Positions 61,461 to 64,000 of a stretch of 64,000 nucleotides of DNA are shown one piece after another. Origin of the DNA: Actinomycetospora corticicola (GTDB lineage Bacteria; Actinomycetota; Actinomycetes; Mycobacteriales; Pseudonocardiaceae); assembly GCF_013409505.1 (NCBI RefSeq), contig NZ_JACCBN010000001.1, positions 2,790,001 through 2,854,000 of the forward strand, read 5' to 3'. Below the pieces are notes generated by a model. That model was not told the origin of the DNA. It searched no databases and saw nothing but the letters and a program-made list of their open reading frames with translations. Within the stretch, counting starts at the first letter, position 1, and each line of letters begins with the position of its first letter. A program made the translations under genes and the position numbers.

Positions 61461-61513
61461 GTCAGCGGTGGCACACGGCTGACCCCCACCGTCAGCGGTG
61501 GGCCACCGCTGAC
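61461..61513. repeat. Dispersed palindromic repeat, family B copies 4 and 5
   Basis: 61461-61483 is the exact reverse complement of the 23-mer at 15364-15386. 61491-61513 (GTCAGCGGTGGGCC...) is a more perfect palindrome of the same family. They lie in the divergent galT/symporter gap. Confidence 0.8.
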
Positions 61514-61551
61514 CGTCCTCGCCCGTCATCCGGCCGTCCCTTCATGCCCTC

Positions 61552-61603
61552 TTGACGCCCGGCGACTCCGGGCCCACAGTGTGCGCCTGCTAACGATAAC
61601 GTT
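61552..61603 (+). promoter_or_regulatory. Symporter promoter with LacI-type operator
   Basis: TTGACG (61552-61557), 17 nt, then CACAGT (61575-61580) form a good housekeeping-type promoter. AACG-ATAA-CGTT (61592-61603), a LacI-family-like palindrome, covers the expected start of transcription. The regulator encoded at 58006-58998 is the obvious candidate. Confidence 0.6.
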
Positions 61604-61646
61604 CACGGGAACCTTCACGGAACCCCGGACCGCACGAGAGGTCGCG

Positions 61647-63308
61647 ATGCTGCGCCTGAACCCGGGATGGCTGGACTACACGCTCCTGGCGCTCTACTTC
61701 GTCGTCGTGCTGGGCATCGGCGTGGTCGCCCGCCGCGCCGTGGGCACCAGCGCCGACTTCCTGCTCGCCGGCCGCTCCCTGCCCGCGTGGGTGACCGGAC
61801 TGGCCTTCGTCGCCGCCAACCTCGGCGCGACCGAGATCATCGGGATGGCCGCCAACGGCGCCGAGTACGGCGTCGCGACCGTGCACTACTACTGGATCGG
61901 CGCCGTCCCGGCGATGGTCTTCCTCGGCATCGTGATGATGCCCTTCTACTACCGCTCGAAGGTCCGGTCGGTGCCGGAGTTCCTCAAGCTGCGGTTCGGC
62001 AACTACACCCACGTCCTCAACGCGCTCGTCTTCGCGATCGCCTCGGTGCTGATCGCCGGCGTGAACCTCTACGCGCTCGCGATCGTGCTGAACGCCCTGC
62101 TGGGCTGGCCCGAGTTCCTCGGCATCGTGGTCTCCGCCGCGGTGGTGCTGGTCTACATCGGGTTCGGCGGCCTCGGCTCGGCGATCTACGGCGAGGTCCT
62201 GCAGTTCTTCGTCATCCTCGCCGGGCTGATCCCGCTCGCGATCGTCGCCGTCCGCCACGTCGGCGGCTTCTCCGCGCTGGCCGACAAGGTCACCGCGTCC
62301 GCCCTGGGCGAGGGCGGCCTGCACGCCTGGCAGGGCACCGGGATCGGCGACGTCACCAACCCCATCGGCGCCAACTGGATCTCGATCGTCCTCGGCCTGG
62401 GCTTCGTGCTGTCCTTCGGCTACTGGACCACGAACTTCGCCGAGATCCAGCGCGCGCTCTCCGCGAAGGACCGCAGCGCCTCGCAGCGCACGCCCCTCAT
62501 CGCGGCGTTCCCGAAGATTCTCATCCCCGCCGTCACGATCATCCCCGGGCTCGTCGCGCTCATCGCGATCCCGAACTTCGGCAACGAGAACGCCGGCGGC
62601 CTCGAGTACAACGACGCCATCCCGGCCCTGATCGGCCAGCTGCTGCCCGAGGGCGTGCTCGGCATCGCGCTGACCGGCCTGTTCGCCTCGTTCATGGCGG
62701 GCGTGGCGGCCAACGTCAGCTCGCTGAACACCGTGGTCACCTACGACCTGCTCCAGCCCTACCTCGCGAAGGGCCGCAGCGACCGGTACTACCTCAACGC
62801 GGGCCGGGTCGTCACCGCGGTCGGCGTGGTGATCGCGATCTTCACCGCGCTGCTCGCCGCCGACTTCAACAACATCATGACCTACCTGCAGTCGCTGTTC
62901 GGGATCTTCAACGCCCCCATCTTCGCGACGTTCATCCTCGGCATGTTCTGGAAGCGCACCAGCGGGTGGGGCGGGTTCACCGGGCTCCTGACCGGTGTCC
63001 TCGCCGGCGCCCTGGTGTTCGTGCTGGCGGAGGCGGGAGTGGTCGACTTCGGCTCCGGGATCGCGACGAGCTTCTACCAGGCCGGGGCGGCGTTCGTCGT
63101 CGACGTGGTCGTCACCGTCGTCGTCTCGCTCGCCACCGCCAAGCCCGAGCCGGAGCGCCTCGCGGGCATCGTCTACGGCGTGCCCGGCGCCGACGGCGTG
63201 GTCCCGACGCTGCGCCAGCCCAAGGAGCGCGTTTGGTACCGCAAGCCGGTCCTCCTCGGCGGTCTCGCCCTCGCGCTGACCGTCGTCCTCAACATCGTCT
63301 TCGCCTGA
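61647..63308 (+). CDS. Sodium/solute symporter (SSS family), probable galactose transporter
   Basis: An integral membrane transporter of 553 residues with about 14 helices. SADFLLAGRSLPAWVTGLAFVAANLGATEIIGMAANG (blocks FLLAGRSLPAW and GATEIIGMAANG) is the SSS signature region. FASFMAGVAANVSSLNTVVTYDL, with the sodium-site Ser residues, follows helix 8. Divergent from galT-galK-lacI and preceded by a LacI-like operator, so Na+/galactose uptake is likely. ATG 61647 has GAGAGG upstream; a longer frame from 61581 would cross the promoter. Confidence 0.92.
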   Translation: MLRLNPGWLDYTLLALYFVVVLGIGVVARRAVGTSADFLLAGRSLPAWVTGLAFVAANLGATEIIGMAANGAEYGVATVHYYWIGAVPAMVFLGIVMMPFYYRSKVRSVPEFLKLRFGNYTHVLNALVFAIASVLIAGVNLYALAIVLNALLGWPEFLGIVVSAAVVLVYIGFGGLGSAIYGEVLQFFVILAGLIPLAIVAVRHVGGFSALADKVTASALGEGGLHAWQGTGIGDVTNPIGANWISIVLGLGFVLSFGYWTTNFAEIQRALSAKDRSASQRTPLIAAFPKILIPAVTIIPGLVALIAIPNFGNENAGGLEYNDAIPALIGQLLPEGVLGIALTGLFASFMAGVAANVSSLNTVVTYDLLQPYLAKGRSDRYYLNAGRVVTAVGVVIAIFTALLAADFNNIMTYLQSLFGIFNAPIFATFILGMFWKRTSGWGGFTGLLTGVLAGALVFVLAEAGVVDFGSGIATSFYQAGAAFVVDVVVTVVVSLATAKPEPERLAGIVYGVPGADGVVPTLRQPKERVWYRKPVLLGGLALALTVVLNIVFA

Positions 63309-63324
63309 GCCGGGGAGTCACGTC

Positions 63325-63606
63325 ATGAGCGAACCCATCCAGTCCGGTCAGCCGCAGACGACGGTCGAGACCGGCAGCCGCATGCAGCGGCTGTTCGACC
63401 TGCGCTACGTCATCGGCGCCCTGCTGGGCGTCTACGGGGTGATCCTCGTGATCCGCGGCCTGCTCGACGGGCCGGAGCAGCTGGCCCGCGCGGCGGGCCT
63501 GTCGATCAACCTCTGGACCGGGATCGGCCTGCTGGTCGTGGCCGCGATCTTCCTGGTCTGGGGCCTCACCCGGCCGTTGGGCATCGACGTGGAGGAGACC
63601 GAGTAG
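63325..63606 (+). CDS. Small two-helix membrane protein
   Basis: A 93-residue protein with two membrane helices (YVIGALLGVYGVILVIRG and GIGLLVVAAIFLVWGL) and an acidic C-terminal tail (VEETE). GGGGAG lies before ATG 63325. It follows the symporter by 16 nt and is probably co-transcribed; small membrane partners of this type accompany SSS transporters in several actinobacteria. Role unknown. Confidence 0.82.
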   Translation: MSEPIQSGQPQTTVETGSRMQRLFDLRYVIGALLGVYGVILVIRGLLDGPEQLARAAGLSINLWTGIGLLVVAAIFLVWGLTRPLGIDVEETE

Positions 63607-63679
63607 GCCCATCCCGACGCCGGGTCCTGCCGGACCCGGTGCCCGGTGCTGGCCGGACCCCGTGGGACAGCACCGGGCT

Positions 63680-63748
63680 CCGTGATCAACGGACCCTCAC
63701 CGGTCTCCGGACACCCCGTCGAGCCCGATGAGGGTCCGTTGATCACGG
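63680..63748. terminator. Perfect 20-bp inverted repeat between convergent genes
   Basis: 63680-63699 pairs without mismatch with 63729-63748 (CCGTGATCAACG... / ...CGTTGATCACGG) around a 29-nt loop. It sits between the symporter group and the convergent CoA-transferase gene. No U-run. Confidence 0.82.
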
Positions 63749-63769
63749 GAAGGAGCGCCCTCGGACGGG

Positions 63770-64000
63770 CTAGACCTGCGGCCCGACGTCGGGAACGGGG
63801 TCCATACGCGGCCGGCGCCCGTCGAGGAAGGTGATCGGCGGCAGCAGCGTGCGGAACGGGCCGTGCGAGGTCTCGACCTCGACGAACCGGCCGCGCTCCT
63901 CGTGCTGCGGGTGGGCGAGGACCTGGTCGAGCGTGCGCCGCCGGGCGTTGGCGATCCCGGCCTCCTCGAGCCGCTCGACGAGCTGGTCGCCGGTCAGGTC
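63770..64000 (-). CDS. CaiB/BaiF CoA-transferase, C-terminal fragment
   Basis: The last 76 codons of a minus-strand gene entering from the right edge. DQLVERLEEAGIANARRRTL, LAHPQHEERGRFVEVET, GPFRTLLPPITF and RPRMDPVPDVGPQV are the closing blocks of class III CoA-transferases. It is a different gene from the enzyme at 5030. Stop TAG at 63770. The rest and its operon cannot be seen. Confidence 0.85.
   Translation of the reverse strand, partial: DLTGDQLVERLEEAGIANARRRTLDQVLAHPQHEERGRFVEVETSHGPFRTLLPPITFLDGRRPRMDPVPDVGPQV

Noticed and set aside
63770-64000. Pseudogene fragment of a CoA-transferase
   Set aside because: The frame is intact to the window edge, so it is simply cut by the window.

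Overview
The window is high-GC DNA with G or C at almost every third codon position, many GTG starts and 4-nt GTGA/ATGA gene overlaps. Gene content and order match an actinobacterium of the Pseudonocardiaceae type (Pseudonocardia or Actinomycetospora would fit; this placement is inferred). The core order follows the Mycobacterium tuberculosis segment Rv2922c-Rv2989: smc, mutM, rnc, DUF177, sepIVA; then coaD, rsmD, pyc, recG, rpmB, ung, thiL, DUF3515, ddl, gpsA, fbiD, ppk, mutT1, leuD, leuC and an IclR regulator. The window is therefore mostly conserved chromosome with accessory genes inserted at several joints. I see no phage, IS element, CRISPR array or integrase.

Layout. 1-4181: a partial gene and smc. 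4242-9515: an IclR regulator divergent from a translationally coupled catabolic operon (CoA-transferase, acetoacetate-decarboxylase-like enzyme, 3-hydroxyacid/3-hydroxyacyl-CoA dehydrogenase, acyl-CoA dehydrogenase), then an SRPBCC protein. 9548-13383: the minus-strand housekeeping set mutM, rnc, rpmF, DUF177, sepIVA and coaD. 13447-20626: an acetyltransferase, a hydratase-like enzyme, rsmD, pyruvate carboxylase and small hypotheticals. 20954-27419: a secreted alpha/beta hydrolase, an NlpC/P60 protein, recG, rpmB, a DUF397 protein and ung. 28129-32934: a phosphoglycolate-phosphatase-like gene coupled to glcD-glcE-glcF, a probable 2-phosphoglycolate/glycolate salvage operon. 33001-44668: thiL, a stand-alone Lrp-type domain, DUF3515, ddl, a MocR/PdxR-like regulator divergent from a PNPOx-like gene, an anti-sigma-type ATPase, plsC-gpsA, fbiD, ppk and mutT1. 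44850-49618: a GlxA-like copper radical oxidase, leuDC and its probable regulator. 49731-57998: FMN-binding, winged-helix and DMSP-lyase-like cupin proteins, tRNA-Glu, tRNA-Gln, ileS, and VOC, Vgb-like and DUF899 proteins. 58006-63606: a galactose cluster (lacI, galK, galT, divergent sodium/solute symporter). 63770-64000: the C-terminus of another CoA-transferase.

The most notable points are an isoleucyl-tRNA synthetase whose HIGH signature reads GTHH; an uncharacterised decarboxylase-dehydrogenase-CoA operon whose Adc-like enzyme keeps Lys115 but not Lys116; several families of dispersed intergenic palindromes, some present in two to five copies; and a repeated -10-like box placed 6-7 nt before the start codon of genes without a Shine-Dalgarno site, which suggests leaderless mRNAs.
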